From: Pseudomonadota bacterium
GTDB taxonomy: Bacteria; Pseudomonadota; Gammaproteobacteria; Pseudomonadales; Pseudohongiellaceae
Reading direction: 5' to 3'
Assembly (NCBI GenBank): GCA_027592275.1
Contig: JAQCKF010000002.1
Location: 62,001-126,000 of the forward strand
DNA length: 64,000 nucleotides
Shown here: positions 19,831 to 30,769 of the stretch, one piece after another
How positions within the stretch are numbered: position 1 is the stretch's first letter
Layout of the letters: every line of letters begins with the position of its first letter
Translations under genes and position numbers: made by a program
The notes under the pieces: generated by a model
The model's input: only the letters and a program-made list of their open reading frames with translations
What the model was told of the DNA's origin: nothing
Database searches by the model: none

Positions 19831-21609
19831 ATGCGCAGTAACTATTGCGGTGAACTAAACGAATCATTTGTGGATCAGGAAGTCCAATTATGCGGATGGG
19901 TTCACCGTCGCCGAGATCACGGTGGGGTTATCTTCCTCGACGTTAGAGATAGAGAGGGGATCGCTCAGGTTGTCTATGATCCAGATACCGTAGAAAGTTT
20001 TGCCATTGCTGAAGGTGTGCGCAATGAATTCGTAGTCAGAGTAACTGGGATCGTTCGGCTGCGCCCGGAAGGTACCGTCAACAATGATATGGGAACGGGC
20101 AAGATAGAAGTGTTGGGCACGCAGCTAGAAATACTCAATGCAGCAGAAACGCCGCCCATACACTTGGACGACCATTCTGAAGTGGGTGAGGACATCCGGC
20201 TGCGTTATCGCTACATCGACCTACGTCGCCCAGAAATGACCGAAAGACTGCGGTTTCGTTCCAAAGTAACCAATACCGTGCGTAACTTCCTCGATGGCAA
20301 TGGCTTCATCGATGTAGAGACCCCGCTGCTTACCAAGGCAACCCCGGAAGGTGCCCGGGACTATCTCGTGCCCAGCAGAACTCATCCGAATAAATTTTTC
20401 GCGCTGCCACAATCGCCGCAGCTGTTTAAACAGATTCTGATGGCGGCGGGTATGGACCGTTACTACCAGATCGCGAAATGTTTTCGAGACGAAGACCTGC
20501 GTGCTGACCGTCAGCCTGAGTTCACACAGATCGATGTTGAGACTTCATTCATGGATGAAGAGCAGATTATGTCTGTTATGGAGAAGCTGATCAGTGATGT
20601 GTTTAAGAAGCATTTAGATGTGGAATTAGGCGTTTTTCCTCGCATGCCCCACGCGGAAGCTATGCACCGCTTTGGCTCGGACAAGCCAGATCTAAGAATC
20701 GATTTGGAACTCGTTGATATCGCCGATCTAATGAAAGAAGTGGAATTTAAAGTATTTAGCGGCCCGGCGAACGATGAGCAAAGTCGTGTTGCTGCGCTGC
20801 GTGTTCCTTGTGGCGCGAGCATTAGCCGCAAGGTAATAGATGAGTATACGAAGTTTGTTGGCATCTACGGCGCTAAGGGTTTGGCCTGGGTTAAGGTGAA
20901 TGACATTGATGCAGGCTTAGAAGGTCTACAGTCACCGATCTTAAAATTTATGCCGGATGAAGTCGTACACGCGCTAATGAAGAAGCTGGAAGCGCAGACA
21001 GGGGACATCATCTTCTTCGGCGCAGACAAGACCAAAGTGGTCAACGAGGCATTGGGTGCGCTGCGAATTAAGGTGGCCCAAGACCTTGGACAGATCAAAG
21101 AAGGCTGGGCGCCATTATGGGTTGTCGATTTCCCCATGTTTGAAACCGCGAGCGATGGCAGTCTGACCTCATTACACCATCCCTTTACGGCACCATCTTG
21201 CGATGCGAAGCAGCTGAAAACGGATCCTCTTGGGGCGCTCTCTAGAGCCTATGACATGGTATTAAACGGCACCGAACTCGGTGGTGGTTCGATTCGTATA
21301 AATAAGGTAGAAATGCAGCAGTCGGTGTTCGAGGTGCTAGGTATTGGCAAGGAAGAAGCGCAGGAAAAATTTGGCTTCTTGCTAGAAGCTCTGAGTTACG
21401 GCTGTCCTCCTCATGGTGGTATTGCCTTTGGTCTGGACAGGCTTATTATGTTGATGACTGGAGCAACATCGATCCGTGACGTTATTGCGTTTCCAAAGAC
21501 GCAGTCGGCGGCATGCCCACTCACACAGGCGCCTGGTAATGTCTCGGCGAAGCAGCTTAAAGAGCTTAATATCAGATTGAGAGAACAAGCTGCGCCGAAG
21601 CAGTCTTAA
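19831..21609 (+). CDS. aspS: Aspartyl-tRNA synthetase
   Basis: '[43 protein letters not shown]', '[23 protein letters not shown]', '[25 protein letters not shown]'. Confidence 0.98.
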   Translation: MRSNYCGELNESFVDQEVQLCGWVHRRRDHGGVIFLDVRDREGIAQVVYDPDTVESFAIAEGVRNEFVVRVTGIVRLRPEGTVNNDMGTGKIEVLGTQLEILNAAETPPIHLDDHSEVGEDIRLRYRYIDLRRPEMTERLRFRSKVTNTVRNFLDGNGFIDVETPLLTKATPEGARDYLVPSRTHPNKFFALPQSPQLFKQILMAAGMDRYYQIAKCFRDEDLRADRQPEFTQIDVETSFMDEEQIMSVMEKLISDVFKKHLDVELGVFPRMPHAEAMHRFGSDKPDLRIDLELVDIADLMKEVEFKVFSGPANDEQSRVAALRVPCGASISRKVIDEYTKFVGIYGAKGLAWVKVNDIDAGLEGLQSPILKFMPDEVVHALMKKLEAQTGDIIFFGADKTKVVNEALGALRIKVAQDLGQIKEGWAPLWVVDFPMFETASDGSLTSLHHPFTAPSCDAKQLKTDPLGALSRAYDMVLNGTELGGGSIRINKVEMQQSVFEVLGIGKEEAQEKFGFLLEALSYGCPPHGGIAFGLDRLIMLMTGATSIRDVIAFPKTQSAACPLTQAPGNVSAKQLKELNIRLREQAAPKQS

Positions 21610-21700
21610 GAATTGATAAAGAAGTGGCTATAAATGCGCCTATAAATAGTGGGTGCAAAGAAACGTAGATAAGAATCAGAAGATCGGGAGTGAGGTTGTT

Positions 21701-22444
21701 ATGGCAGGTCATAGTAAATGGGCCAATATCAAGCACCGAAAAGCAGGGCAGGATGCGAAGCGCGGTAAAATTTTCACGAAGATAATTCGCGAGCTAACTG
21801 TTGCGGCAAAAGCAGGCGGTGGCGACGTAGCAGATAATCCAAGCCTGCGAGCTATAGTCGACAAGGCGCTCGCCGCGAATATGACGCGCGATACTATCGA
21901 TCGTGCGGTCTCACGCGGCGCGGGCACGTCCGAGAGCGATAATTTAGAAGAGTTGAGCTACGAAGGTTATGGCCCGGGCGGAACTGCTGTGCTCGTCGAA
22001 ACCTTGACCGACAATAAGAATCGCACCGTTGCCGAGGTGCGTCACGCCTTTACAAAGTTCGGTGGCACCCTCGGAACCAACGGCTCTGTTGCCTATCTAT
22101 TCGAGAAAACCGGTATTATTAGTTTTCCAGCAGGCAGCAGCGAAGAGAAGATCATGGAAATTGCTCTGGACGCGGGCGCGCATGACATCGTGACCAATGA
22201 GGATAGCAGTATCGATGTGATGACGACGCTGGAAACCTTCGGCGCCGTGAAAGATGCTCTTAATTCGGCTGGTTTTGAGACGAATTCTGCTGAGATGACG
22301 ATGTTGGCATCAACAGAAGCTGATCTCGATCTGAGTTCTGCCGAGATACTTGTGCAGCTAATTGACCTTATGGAAGACCTGGACGATGTTCAGAATGTCT
22401 ACCACAATGCCAATATCTCAGATGAGATAGCCGCCCAACTTTAG
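21701..22444 (+). CDS. yebC: YebC/PmpR family transcriptional regulator
   Basis: '[42 protein letters not shown]'; ATG at 21701 preferred over the ORF-track start 21653. Confidence 0.96.
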   Translation: MAGHSKWANIKHRKAGQDAKRGKIFTKIIRELTVAAKAGGGDVADNPSLRAIVDKALAANMTRDTIDRAVSRGAGTSESDNLEELSYEGYGPGGTAVLVETLTDNKNRTVAEVRHAFTKFGGTLGTNGSVAYLFEKTGIISFPAGSSEEKIMEIALDAGAHDIVTNEDSSIDVMTTLETFGAVKDALNSAGFETNSAEMTMLASTEADLDLSSAEILVQLIDLMEDLDDVQNVYHNANISDEIAAQL

Positions 22445-22461
22445 CTAGAGCTAGAGCTAGA
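22444..22461. repeat. (GCTAGA)3 short tandem repeat
   Basis: 'gctagagctagagctaga' right at the yebC stop codon. Confidence 0.7.
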
Positions 22462-22553
22462 ACAAGAATTAACCAAACAGGCCTACCAAGCATCGAAGCA
22501 GACATCGCCTATTGAGCGTTGTCTGCTCTCCAGTACCCGGACTGAGGAACAGA

Positions 22554-23072
22554 ATGGCCATAATTCTCGGCATCGATCCCGGCTCCCGTATCACGGGTTA
22601 TGGTTTGATTAATTCTGTCGGTAATAGACTGGAATACATCCACTGCGGCTGTGTCAAAACAAGTAGCGCGTCTCTGCCTGAACGGCTAAAAATCATATTT
22701 TCAGAAATCTGTCAGGTAATAGAGGAGTACTCTCCTCAACAGGCAGCGGTTGAAGACGTCTTCATGGGCAAGAATGCGGCATCCGCATTGAAGCTAGGCC
22801 AAGCAAGAGGTAGCGCTATGGTCGCCTGCCTTTCACATGATCTACCTGTAGCTGAATACTCGGCTCGCAAAGTGAAGCAGGCAGTGGTTGGTTCTGGCGG
22901 CGCGGACAAGTTGCAGGTTCAGCACATGGTTAAAGCGCTTCTGGCGATAAGTGATAACATAGCCGAAGATGCAGCGGATGCTCTGGCAGTGGCTATCTGT
23001 CATGCCAATACCGAAGCCAGCCTGATTCGAAAGGCTGGCGCAAAATCATTTAGCAGGAAGAGATTCAGGTGA
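22554..23072 (+). CDS. ruvC: Holliday junction endonuclease RuvC
   Basis: 'MAIILGIDPGSRITGYGLI', 'AAVEDVFMGKNAASALKLGQARG', 'DAADALAVAICH'; start at ATG 22554. Confidence 0.97.
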   Translation: MAIILGIDPGSRITGYGLINSVGNRLEYIHCGCVKTSSASLPERLKIIFSEICQVIEEYSPQQAAVEDVFMGKNAASALKLGQARGSAMVACLSHDLPVAEYSARKVKQAVVGSGGADKLQVQHMVKALLAISDNIAEDAADALAVAICHANTEASLIRKAGAKSFSRKRFR

Positions 23073-23668
23073 TAGGAAGAATACGCGGCGTTCTAGTCGA
23101 CAAGAAACCCCCAGAAATCCAAATCGATGTGGCTGGCATCTGCTACGAAGTGCAGGTTCCCATGAGTACGCTCTACCAACTGCCCGAGCTAGGAAAAGAA
23201 TTAACCCTGCACACGCACTTTGTTGTGCGTGAAGACGCTCAATTGCTCTATGGTTTTTTTGAAGAGAAAGACAAGGCGATGTTTCGCTCGCTAATTAAGA
23301 TCAATGGCGTGGGTCCGAAGATGGCTCTGGGTATTCTCTCCAGCATGGAGGCCAATGAATTTGTGAGAGCAGTACGCAGCAACAATATCAATGCAATGGT
23401 GAAGATGCCCGGCATTGGCAAGAAGACCGCTGAACGATTGTTGATAGAGATGCGTGATCGTCTCAAAGACTGGGATGGCGAAGAGGGAAGCACCCAGGTG
23501 CCAGTATCTGCCGCTGCCTCGATCACCAGCGACGCTGAAACGGCGCTAATTTCTCTTGGGTACAAGCCCCAGCAGGCAGCCCATGCTATCGCTGCGGTGT
23601 TAAAAACAAATCCAGAAATTCAAGGTTCGGAAGAACTAATTCGGTACTCATTGAAGAGTATGGCTTAA
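23069..23668 (+). CDS. ruvA: Holliday junction DNA helicase subunit RuvA
   Basis: 'MIGRIRGVLVDKKPPEIQIDVAGICYEVQVPMSTLYQLP', HhH motifs 'INGVGPKMALGIL', 'MPGIGKKTAERLLIEMRDRL'. Confidence 0.97.
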   Translation: MIGRIRGVLVDKKPPEIQIDVAGICYEVQVPMSTLYQLPELGKELTLHTHFVVREDAQLLYGFFEEKDKAMFRSLIKINGVGPKMALGILSSMEANEFVRAVRSNNINAMVKMPGIGKKTAERLLIEMRDRLKDWDGEEGSTQVPVSAAASITSDAETALISLGYKPQQAAHAIAAVLKTNPEIQGSEELIRYSLKSMA

Positions 23669-23716
23669 TCGTTTAAGTAAATATTGATCGCTAGATCGAA
23701 ACGGAATCAGAATGCA

Positions 23717-24766
23717 ATGGAAGAAGATAGGCTCATCTCGCCTGAAGCGGCACCTATAGAAGATTCGGGGGATCGCGCTATACGACCCTTGGTCTTGGCG
23801 GACTATGTTGGGCAAGTTGACGTCAAAGAGCAGATGGATATCTTCATCACTGCTGCTCGTAATCGCAAAGAACCACTCGATCACACGCTGATATTCGGTC
23901 CTCCTGGTCTGGGAAAAACTACGCTCGCGAATATCATCGCGAATGAGCTTCAGGTTTCAATAAAAGCGACTTCGGGTCCTGTGCTGGAAAAGGCGGGTGA
24001 TCTGGCGGCAATGTTAACCAATCTGGATGAGGGCGATGTGTTATTTATCGACGAGATTCATCGATTGAGTCCGGTAATCGAAGAGATACTCTATCCTGCA
24101 ATGGAAGACTATCAGTTAGATATCATGATCGGCGAGGGCCCTGCAGCGCGCTCGATCAAGTTGGACCTTCCTCCCTTTACACTGGTTGGAGCAACCACCC
24201 GAGCAGGTCTACTCACTTCACCACTGCGAGATCGCTTTGGCATCATTCAGCGCCTAGAGTTCTACTCGGTAGACGAATTGACCCATATCGTGAGTCGGTC
24301 CGCAAAAATCTTGGGGACTAAAACCGATGAATTCGGTGCTGCAGAGATCGCTAAGCGCTCGCGTGGCACGCCGCGTATTGCGAATCGATTGCTACGCAGA
24401 GTTAGAGACTATTCCGAAGTGAAGGCGAATGGCGAAGTGAATCTGGAAACGGCGGGCCTAGCTCTGGATATGCTAAGTATCGATAAGAATGGATTCGACC
24501 ACATGGATCGACGCCTGCTGATGACCATGATCGAGAAGTTCGACGGTGGTCCGGTTGGCATCGACAGTCTGGCGGCGGCGATCAGCGAAGAGCGCGACAC
24601 AATCGAGGATGTGCTGGAGCCGTATTTGATACAGCAGGGCTTCATCATGCGCACGCCACGCGGGCGTGTAGTCACTCAGTTTGCGTATCGTCATTTCGGC
24701 ATCAAACCGTCTGAGCAGATGGCTGACATCTACAACCAAGGACAAGCGCAACCGGAGCAGGATTGA
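23717..24766 (+). CDS. ruvB: Holliday junction DNA helicase RuvB
   Basis: '[22 protein letters not shown]', '[24 protein letters not shown]', '[24 protein letters not shown]'; ATG 23717 gives '[10 protein letters not shown]'. Confidence 0.97.
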   Translation: MEEDRLISPEAAPIEDSGDRAIRPLVLADYVGQVDVKEQMDIFITAARNRKEPLDHTLIFGPPGLGKTTLANIIANELQVSIKATSGPVLEKAGDLAAMLTNLDEGDVLFIDEIHRLSPVIEEILYPAMEDYQLDIMIGEGPAARSIKLDLPPFTLVGATTRAGLLTSPLRDRFGIIQRLEFYSVDELTHIVSRSAKILGTKTDEFGAAEIAKRSRGTPRIANRLLRRVRDYSEVKANGEVNLETAGLALDMLSIDKNGFDHMDRRLLMTMIEKFDGGPVGIDSLAAAISEERDTIEDVLEPYLIQQGFIMRTPRGRVVTQFAYRHFGIKPSEQMADIYNQGQAQPEQD

Positions 24767-25032
24767 CTAAGATTCTCAGCGGGATGCTCGCGTAGGACCA
24801 CTTTTCGTAATACCCTCTATTGCCACGATTTAGCCATGATTCATCCCCGTGATGACTTGATTTACCTCTGGGTAGTTACATTTAGTGAGTTAAATGCCTT
24901 TTCACAAAACTATTTGTCCCATTGGCCGAATAATCCCTTTGATATCGCGGATTTCCTGCGAGTTTTGACTGTCATAGTTACAGTGTTGTCAGTAATAGGC
25001 AGCGAGGATTCAATCCGCGCGAATTAAATACA

Positions 25033-25053
25033 TCTACCTACGGCGTAGGTAGA
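25033..25053. promoter_or_regulatory. Perfect 9-bp inverted repeat upstream of tolQ
   Basis: TCTACCTAC-GGC-GTAGGTAGA. Confidence 0.5.
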
Positions 25054-25055
25054 TT

Positions 25056-25781
25056 GTGGGTTATCTAAAACAGATACCCAAATGGAGAACGATAGTGATC
25101 GCAGGGATTACACCTACTCAGCTAATTTTGGAAGCAAGCTTGCCAGTGCAGTTAGTGCTGCTTACTTTACTCGGGCTTTCGATAGTTTCCTGGGTGATGA
25201 TATTTCAGCGCGCGTTGGTGCTGTCAGCTGCCTCGAAGGGAGTGCTAAGTTTCGAGCACCGTTTCTGGTCTGGCATGGACCTGAGTCAGCTTTATAAAGA
25301 AGGGAGTCAGATGCAGAAGGAGGATATTCCAGTCGTTGGTATGGAGAGTATCTTTCGCGCTGGATTCAAAGAATTTATGCGTCTGCGCCAGCAACCTACG
25401 ATGGACAAGGAAGCGGTAATGGAGGGAGCACAGAGGGCGATGCGTGTGGCCTACTCTAGAGAAGAAGAGAAGTTAGAGAAGCACCTGCCGTTTCTCGCAA
25501 CTGTTGCCTCAGTCTCAGTTTACATCGGACTGTTTGGTACGGTGATTGGCATTATGAATTCGTTTATTGGGCTCGCCAGTCAGGCGCAGGTGACTATGCA
25601 GGTTATAGCGCCTGATATCGCAGAGGCGCTTATCGCCACCGCCATGGGTCTGTTCGTAGCGATACCAGCTGTGGTTGTGTACAACCGATATACCGCGAGC
25701 GTCGATAACATAACCGGTAGCTACATTACTTTTACCGACGAATTCTCGAGCATTTTGCACCGACAGATACATAGTGACTAA
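25056..25781 (+). CDS. tolQ: Tol-Pal system proton channel subunit TolQ (start uncertain; GTG at 25095 also plausible)
   Basis: 'ASLPVQLVLLTLLGLSIVSWVMIFQRA', 'FLATVASVSVYIGLFGTVIGIMNSFIGLA', 'IAEALIATAMGLFVAIPAVVVYNR'. Confidence 0.95.
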   Translation: MGYLKQIPKWRTIVIAGITPTQLILEASLPVQLVLLTLLGLSIVSWVMIFQRALVLSAASKGVLSFEHRFWSGMDLSQLYKEGSQMQKEDIPVVGMESIFRAGFKEFMRLRQQPTMDKEAVMEGAQRAMRVAYSREEEKLEKHLPFLATVASVSVYIGLFGTVIGIMNSFIGLASQAQVTMQVIAPDIAEALIATAMGLFVAIPAVVVYNRYTASVDNITGSYITFTDEFSSILHRQIHSD

Positions 25782-25795
25782 CTGAATAGGTTTGC

Positions 25796-26239
25796 TTGAT
25801 GGAGACAATTGTCCGTAAGAAACGGAAACCAATGGGTGAGATTAACGTCGTGCCTTTTATCGACGTGATGCTGGTGTTGCTAGTAGTTTTCATGGTGACC
25901 GCTCCCTTGCTCAATCAGGGCATCGAGGTGGAATTGCCGGAGGCGAATAACGAGCCATTGGCTATTGATGAGAATCTGGAGACTTTGGTCGTTTCTCTCA
26001 CCGCCCAGGGAGACTACTTCATCAGCGTAGGGGCAACGGGCGAAGATCGTCAGCCGGTAACTTTGGAAACCTTAGGGCAGCAGGTCGGTATCATTACCAG
26101 CGCGAATCCTTCCATTCAGGTTCTGGTAGAGGGCGATACAGAAGCGGGTTGGGGCGCCATGGTAAACCTGATTACTACGTTGCAGGCAGCCGGAGTCGCG
26201 AATCCTAATTTTATTACACAGCCTTTGGGTGGCATTTAG
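25796..26239 (+). CDS. tolR: TolR
   Basis: 'RKPMGEINVVPFIDVMLVLLVVFMVTAPLLNQGIEVELPEA'. Confidence 0.96.
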   Translation: MMETIVRKKRKPMGEINVVPFIDVMLVLLVVFMVTAPLLNQGIEVELPEANNEPLAIDENLETLVVSLTAQGDYFISVGATGEDRQPVTLETLGQQVGIITSANPSIQVLVEGDTEAGWGAMVNLITTLQAAGVANPNFITQPLGGI

Positions 26240-26244
26240 GGTTA

Positions 26245-27090
26245 ATGAAAGACACGTTCAACAATGTTGTGATCTACAACGGCTATCCACTTTCGGTAGT
26301 GGTTGCCGTAACTTTTCACAGTGTAATTTTGGCGCTGTTGTTATATCTACAAAGTAGTAAGAGTCCTGAGGCTTTGGAATTAGTTCAGCCTACAGTGGTG
26401 AAGGCATTGCTGATTCAAGAGAATCCTCAGGTCGCAAACGAGCGCAAGCGTTTGGAGCGGCAGCAGCAACAGAACAGGACTCGAGAACGGGAGGTCGCGC
26501 AGCAAGCCGCTGAGGCCGAACGGCAGAGACAGGAGCAGGCTGACTCGCAGGCGGAAGAACAAAGAAAGGCGAGAGAGCTGGCATCGCTGCGACAACGTCA
26601 GGAGCAAGAAAGGCTAGATGCTGATCAACTCGTGCGCGAACGCGAGGAGCAAAATGCGCTTGAACAGGAGCAGCGCAGGCAGCGCGACTTAGCCCAGGCG
26701 CAGCGTCAACAAGAGAGTCGAGATAGAGAAAGGCAGCGGCAAATCGAGGCGGCGGACGCTGCTGCAGCCGAACTGGCTAGCTCAGAATTCGAAATGGTAC
26801 AGAGTGGCATGGCGATAATTCAACAGGCCGTGCAGAGTGTCTGGTCAAGACCACCGAGTGCTCGAAATGGTATGCGCGCGATTTTGCAGATTAGGATGTT
26901 GCCGACGGGTGAGCTAATTGATGCTGTTATCACCGAGTCCAGTGGTGACCCAGCCTTCGACAGATCGGCGGAGAATGCAGTTTATAGTGCTGCCCCGTTC
27001 AGAGAATTACAGGCATTACCTTCTAATGTGTTTAATGAGAATTTCAGGTCTCTTTCACTGATATTCCAACCCGAGGATTTACTGAATTGA
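26245..27090 (+). CDS. tolA: TolA
   Basis: N-terminal TM helix, long Q/E/R-rich coiled coil, C-terminal TonB/TolA-like domain 'ILQIRMLPTGELIDAVITESSGDPAFDRSAENAVYSAAPF'. Confidence 0.94.
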   Translation: MKDTFNNVVIYNGYPLSVVVAVTFHSVILALLLYLQSSKSPEALELVQPTVVKALLIQENPQVANERKRLERQQQQNRTREREVAQQAAEAERQRQEQADSQAEEQRKARELASLRQRQEQERLDADQLVREREEQNALEQEQRRQRDLAQAQRQQESRDRERQRQIEAADAAAAELASSEFEMVQSGMAIIQQAVQSVWSRPPSARNGMRAILQIRMLPTGELIDAVITESSGDPAFDRSAENAVYSAAPFRELQALPSNVFNENFRSLSLIFQPEDLLN

Positions 27091-28409
27091 ATCTACGAAA
27101 ATCGCTATCTAGTTTTCTTGTGTGCAGTCTGTTTCTGTTGTCTTTTTCCGCGAACGCGGAGCTAAGCATTCAGATCACGCAGGGCTCGGACAATCCAATC
27201 CCTATCGCCGTTGTGCCTTTTTCTTGGCAGGGCAATGGCGTGCTAAGTGAGGATATTTCGCAGATAGTTATGAACGACTTAGAGCAGGTCGGCGAATTTA
27301 GTCCTCTGTCTCGCTCGAACATGCTCAGCATGCCCAGTGGAGAGCAAGAAGTATTTTACAGCGATTGGCGCCTCTTGGCTCAGGACTATCTATTGGTTGG
27401 CAAGATCGATAGGACGCCGGGTAGCCAGCTAGTTCAAGTGCAGTACGAATTTTTCGACATCAACCGCGAGATAAAACTTGCAGGCGAAGTTCTGACAGGA
27501 AGCGTGACCCAGCTTCGTGACATTGCACACGAGATAAGCAACGTAGTTTTTGAGCAGGTAACCGGTACACGTGGCGCCTTCACTAGCCAAATACTGTATG
27601 TCGTTGCCGAATACATGAATCCTGAAAGAACAAATTTTCGCCTAGAGAAATCAGACTACGATGGGCAGCGCGCGCAAATATTGTTGGAGTCAGTGGAGCC
27701 CATCATGTCGCCTAGCTGGTCGCCCACCGGAAGAGACGTCGCCTATGTATCGTTCGAGACTGATCTGCCGCGGATCTATATTCAGAATATCGCTACGGGT
27801 GATAGGCGTCAGATAACTAACTATCCGAATTTAAACAGTTCGCCAGAATGGTCGCCTGACGGCACTAAGCTGGCGATGGTGCTGTCCAAAGACGGTAGTC
27901 CAGATATCTATGTGCAAGACCTCACGACTAATGAGTTAATCCGGGTTACTGATCATCCATTAATTGATACAGAGCCTAGCTGGACTGCCGATAGCAGGTC
28001 TATCGTATTCATGTCAGAACGCACTGGGCAGCCGCAAATTTATCAGATCGAGCTGGGAGCTAGCTCGTTCAATGTAGAGCGCTTAACTTATGACTGTTTT
28101 CAATGTCTTAACGCCAAGTTTCTGCCAGATGGTGTGAATCTCGTGCATGTCCGCCGTGAGACGCGTCAGGACCCAAATTACCAGATTGCGGTGCTCAATA
28201 TCGAAACTTTGAGAGTCATAACTTTGACGGACACCTCATTAGACGAATCGCCGAGTATTTCACCGAACGGCAGCATGATAATGTATGCCACGAAATTCAA
28301 TGGAAGGGGAGTGCTAGATGCCGTATCCATTGACGGAGCAGTGCGGTTCCGGCTACCATCCACGCAGGGCGATGTACGGGAGCCAGCCTGGTCTCCGTTC
28401 CTAAATTAA
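27087..28409 (+). CDS. tolB: TolB beta-propeller protein
   Basis: 'IPIAVVPFSWQGNG', WD40/TolB repeats 'SPSWSPTGRDVAYVSFE', 'SSPEWSPDGTKLAMVLSKDGSPDIYVQDL'. Confidence 0.97.
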   Translation: MNLRKSLSSFLVCSLFLLSFSANAELSIQITQGSDNPIPIAVVPFSWQGNGVLSEDISQIVMNDLEQVGEFSPLSRSNMLSMPSGEQEVFYSDWRLLAQDYLLVGKIDRTPGSQLVQVQYEFFDINREIKLAGEVLTGSVTQLRDIAHEISNVVFEQVTGTRGAFTSQILYVVAEYMNPERTNFRLEKSDYDGQRAQILLESVEPIMSPSWSPTGRDVAYVSFETDLPRIYIQNIATGDRRQITNYPNLNSSPEWSPDGTKLAMVLSKDGSPDIYVQDLTTNELIRVTDHPLIDTEPSWTADSRSIVFMSERTGQPQIYQIELGASSFNVERLTYDCFQCLNAKFLPDGVNLVHVRRETRQDPNYQIAVLNIETLRVITLTDTSLDESPSISPNGSMIMYATKFNGRGVLDAVSIDGAVRFRLPSTQGDVREPAWSPFLN

Positions 28410-28475
28410 GCAGTTGAATTACAGAGAACAGTAGTTTTTTTAGATAACAATTTAAGTCTTTGGAGGACTCCAAGA

Positions 28476-29021
28476 GTGACAAAGCAAAGCATACAAACAG
28501 TTAAAATGGGCCTAATGGTTTTCTCACTATTTGCCTTGGTGGCATGTAGTTCAACCAGCGACACTGAAGAAGGTGCAATGGGTGGCGAAGGTTCTTCAAA
28601 CAGCGACTCGTCGAATAATGGCTCAGCTCGCACAAACCCAGGTTCTACCTCGGGCCAGCTGACTCAAGAAGAGATTCGAGCCGAGAATGCTTTGCGTCAG
28701 ACTGTATTCTACTTTGACTTCGATATCGCTGAGTTTAAGCCTGCAGACCGTGAGACACTTTCTTTTCACGCCCGCGATTTAGCTGCAAATTCCAGCAAAA
28801 GAATTCGTCTTGAAGGTCACGGCGATGAACGCGGTACGCGCGAGTATAACCTTGCCTTGGGCGAGCGTCGTGCAAACAGCGTGCTTAATTACTTGATTGT
28901 GAATGGCGCTTCGCGTTCGCAGATTGAAGTGGTTAGCTACGGTGAAGAACAGCCTGCGCAAGCCGGTCAAAGCGAAAATGCTTATAGCCGTAATCGTCGC
29001 GTAGAAGTTGTTTCTCGATAA
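28476..29021 (+). CDS. pal: Peptidoglycan-associated lipoprotein Pal
   Basis: Lipobox 'LVACSS'; OmpA-like 'VFYFDFDIAEFKPADRETLSFHARDLAANSSKRIRLEGHGDERGTREYNLALGERRANSVLNYL'. Confidence 0.97.
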   Translation: MTKQSIQTVKMGLMVFSLFALVACSSTSDTEEGAMGGEGSSNSDSSNNGSARTNPGSTSGQLTQEEIRAENALRQTVFYFDFDIAEFKPADRETLSFHARDLAANSSKRIRLEGHGDERGTREYNLALGERRANSVLNYLIVNGASRSQIEVVSYGEEQPAQAGQSENAYSRNRRVEVVSR

Positions 29022-29049
29022 GCACTTAACTACGTGGTAGAAACAAACT

Positions 29050-30000
29050 ATGAATCACACCCTGAAGGCTGCAACGCGTAAGCTGCACATTTTCTTTTGT
29101 GCAAGCCTGCTTAGTTCATCCGTTATAGCCCAAGGGGTTGGTTCAGTAGTCGAATCACAGCCTTTCACTCCTGGGCAAGCTCGCTCAGCTAATTCAGCCC
29201 CGCTCGCCGGCAATAATAATGATGCGATGTCGCTCCTGCTCGATCAGATTGGTGATTTGAAGACCGAGGTACAGTCACTAAGAGCGATGGTTGAGGAACA
29301 GAGTTTTGAATTGCGCAAAATGCAGCGCGATTCTCTAAGTCGCTATACCAATGTCGATGACAGATTGATTGGGCTCGAATCTAGCGCTTCATCCGCTGCG
29401 CCGGTTGTAGCTAATAGGAGTGCTCCAATCGGCAGTACCGCAGTGGCGCCGACCAGTAATACAACACCACTAGTCCAAAGATCAATTGCTAATGCTAGGC
29501 CAGGTTCTGTTTCTCAATCGCAGCCAGGGCCGCAACCACAGTCCCAGCTGTTGTCACCTACAAGGACTCCTATCAGAGAACCAGCTACGCGAAATATAGG
29601 AAGAGGAACATTAGAGCCAGCAGTACTCAGCGAACAGCAGCTTTATCAGATGGCCTATGACTCGGTAATCAAGAGTAACTTCGACCTATCAATAGCCGAA
29701 TTTGATCAGTACCTGAGCATCTACCCCCAAGGCCGTTTCGTCGCCAACGCGCACTATTGGAAAGGGCAGGCTTATCTCTACCTGAATCGATACAGCGAGG
29801 CGGTAGAGTCTTATGAGGTGATCGGCAATCAACATCAAGATTCGTCTAAGCTACCAGATGCTCTCTATGGGCTGGCGCTCGCTTATGAAGGTATGGGAAA
29901 CATCTCTGAAGCAAGGCAGCTATTGAGTGACATAAGAAGAAGGTTTCCTAATACCGGTGTCGCTAACTTAGCGGATACCCGGCTACTATCCCTCGACTAA
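29050..30000 (+). CDS. cpoB: Tol-Pal associated TPR protein CpoB (YbgF)
   Basis: Signal peptide, coiled coil, C-terminal TPRs 'YQMAYDSVIKSNFDLSIAEFDQYLSIYPQGRFVANAHYWKGQAYLYLNRYSEAVESYE'. Confidence 0.93.
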   Translation: MNHTLKAATRKLHIFFCASLLSSSVIAQGVGSVVESQPFTPGQARSANSAPLAGNNNDAMSLLLDQIGDLKTEVQSLRAMVEEQSFELRKMQRDSLSRYTNVDDRLIGLESSASSAAPVVANRSAPIGSTAVAPTSNTTPLVQRSIANARPGSVSQSQPGPQPQSQLLSPTRTPIREPATRNIGRGTLEPAVLSEQQLYQMAYDSVIKSNFDLSIAEFDQYLSIYPQGRFVANAHYWKGQAYLYLNRYSEAVESYEVIGNQHQDSSKLPDALYGLALAYEGMGNISEARQLLSDIRRRFPNTGVANLADTRLLSLD

Positions 30001-30099
30001 TTAAATAATCAGATTCTAGAAAATACCCGGAAACAGGCTATGCGAAGCGCATTTTGCGTGTCGGGATAGCCACAATTATTATTTCCAAGGGATAGAACA

Positions 30100-30753
30100 A
30101 TGAGCCCCACAAGCACTCTACGTATCACTGAGATATTTCATTCGCTGCAAGGCGAGTCTAAAACAGTGGGAATTCCGACCATATTCGTGCGCCTGACGGG
30201 CTGCCCGCTTCGCTGCCAGTACTGCGATACAGCTTATGCTTTCGACGGTGGTGAGGTTATGGAATTGGATGCCATAAAATCAGTGCTAGAAGAAGTCGGT
30301 TGCGACTACGTGACGGTAACAGGAGGGGAGCCATTGGCGCAGCCAAACTGTCTGCCGCTGCTGGAGCAATTGTGTGATTCCGGCTATAACGTTTCGCTAG
30401 AAACGAGTGGCGCATTGCCGATCGAACAAGTCGATAAAAGAGTTTCGATTGTCATGGACCTAAAGACACCTGCATCTAAAGAGGTTGATAAAAACCGCTA
30501 TGAGAACATCGCATTCCTAAAGCCTAGCGACCAAGTAAAGTTCGTGATCTGCGATGAAAAAGACTATTTATGGTCTAAGGCTAAGCTTGATCAATACGAC
30601 CTAGGGGCTAAGGTGAATGAAATACTCTTCTCGCCTTCGTTTGAACAGATAGAGCCGGCGCAGTTAGCCGAATGGATCTTGAGGGACAAGCTAAAAATCC
30701 GCATGCAGATGCAATTACATAAACAGATATGGGGTTCGGTTGCAGGCAAGTGA
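30100..30753 (+). CDS. queE: 7-carboxy-7-deazaguanine synthase QueE
   Basis: '[44 protein letters not shown]', '[13 protein letters not shown]'. Confidence 0.96.
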   Translation: MSPTSTLRITEIFHSLQGESKTVGIPTIFVRLTGCPLRCQYCDTAYAFDGGEVMELDAIKSVLEEVGCDYVTVTGGEPLAQPNCLPLLEQLCDSGYNVSLETSGALPIEQVDKRVSIVMDLKTPASKEVDKNRYENIAFLKPSDQVKFVICDEKDYLWSKAKLDQYDLGAKVNEILFSPSFEQIEPAQLAEWILRDKLKIRMQMQLHKQIWGSVAGK

Positions 30754-30769
30754 GTCTCGCCGGGTAGGT

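Noticed and set aside
22444-22461. (GCTAGA)3 at the yebC stop as a possible phase-variation tract
   Set aside because: Too short, and it lies outside the reading frame and any promoter I can support.
24836-25027. 63-aa ORF between ruvB and tolQ
   Set aside because: No similarity to YbgC and no domain; likely chance ORF.
26380-26607. Minus-strand ORFs opposite tolA
   Set aside because: Low-complexity reflections of the Q/E/R-rich TolA coiled coil.
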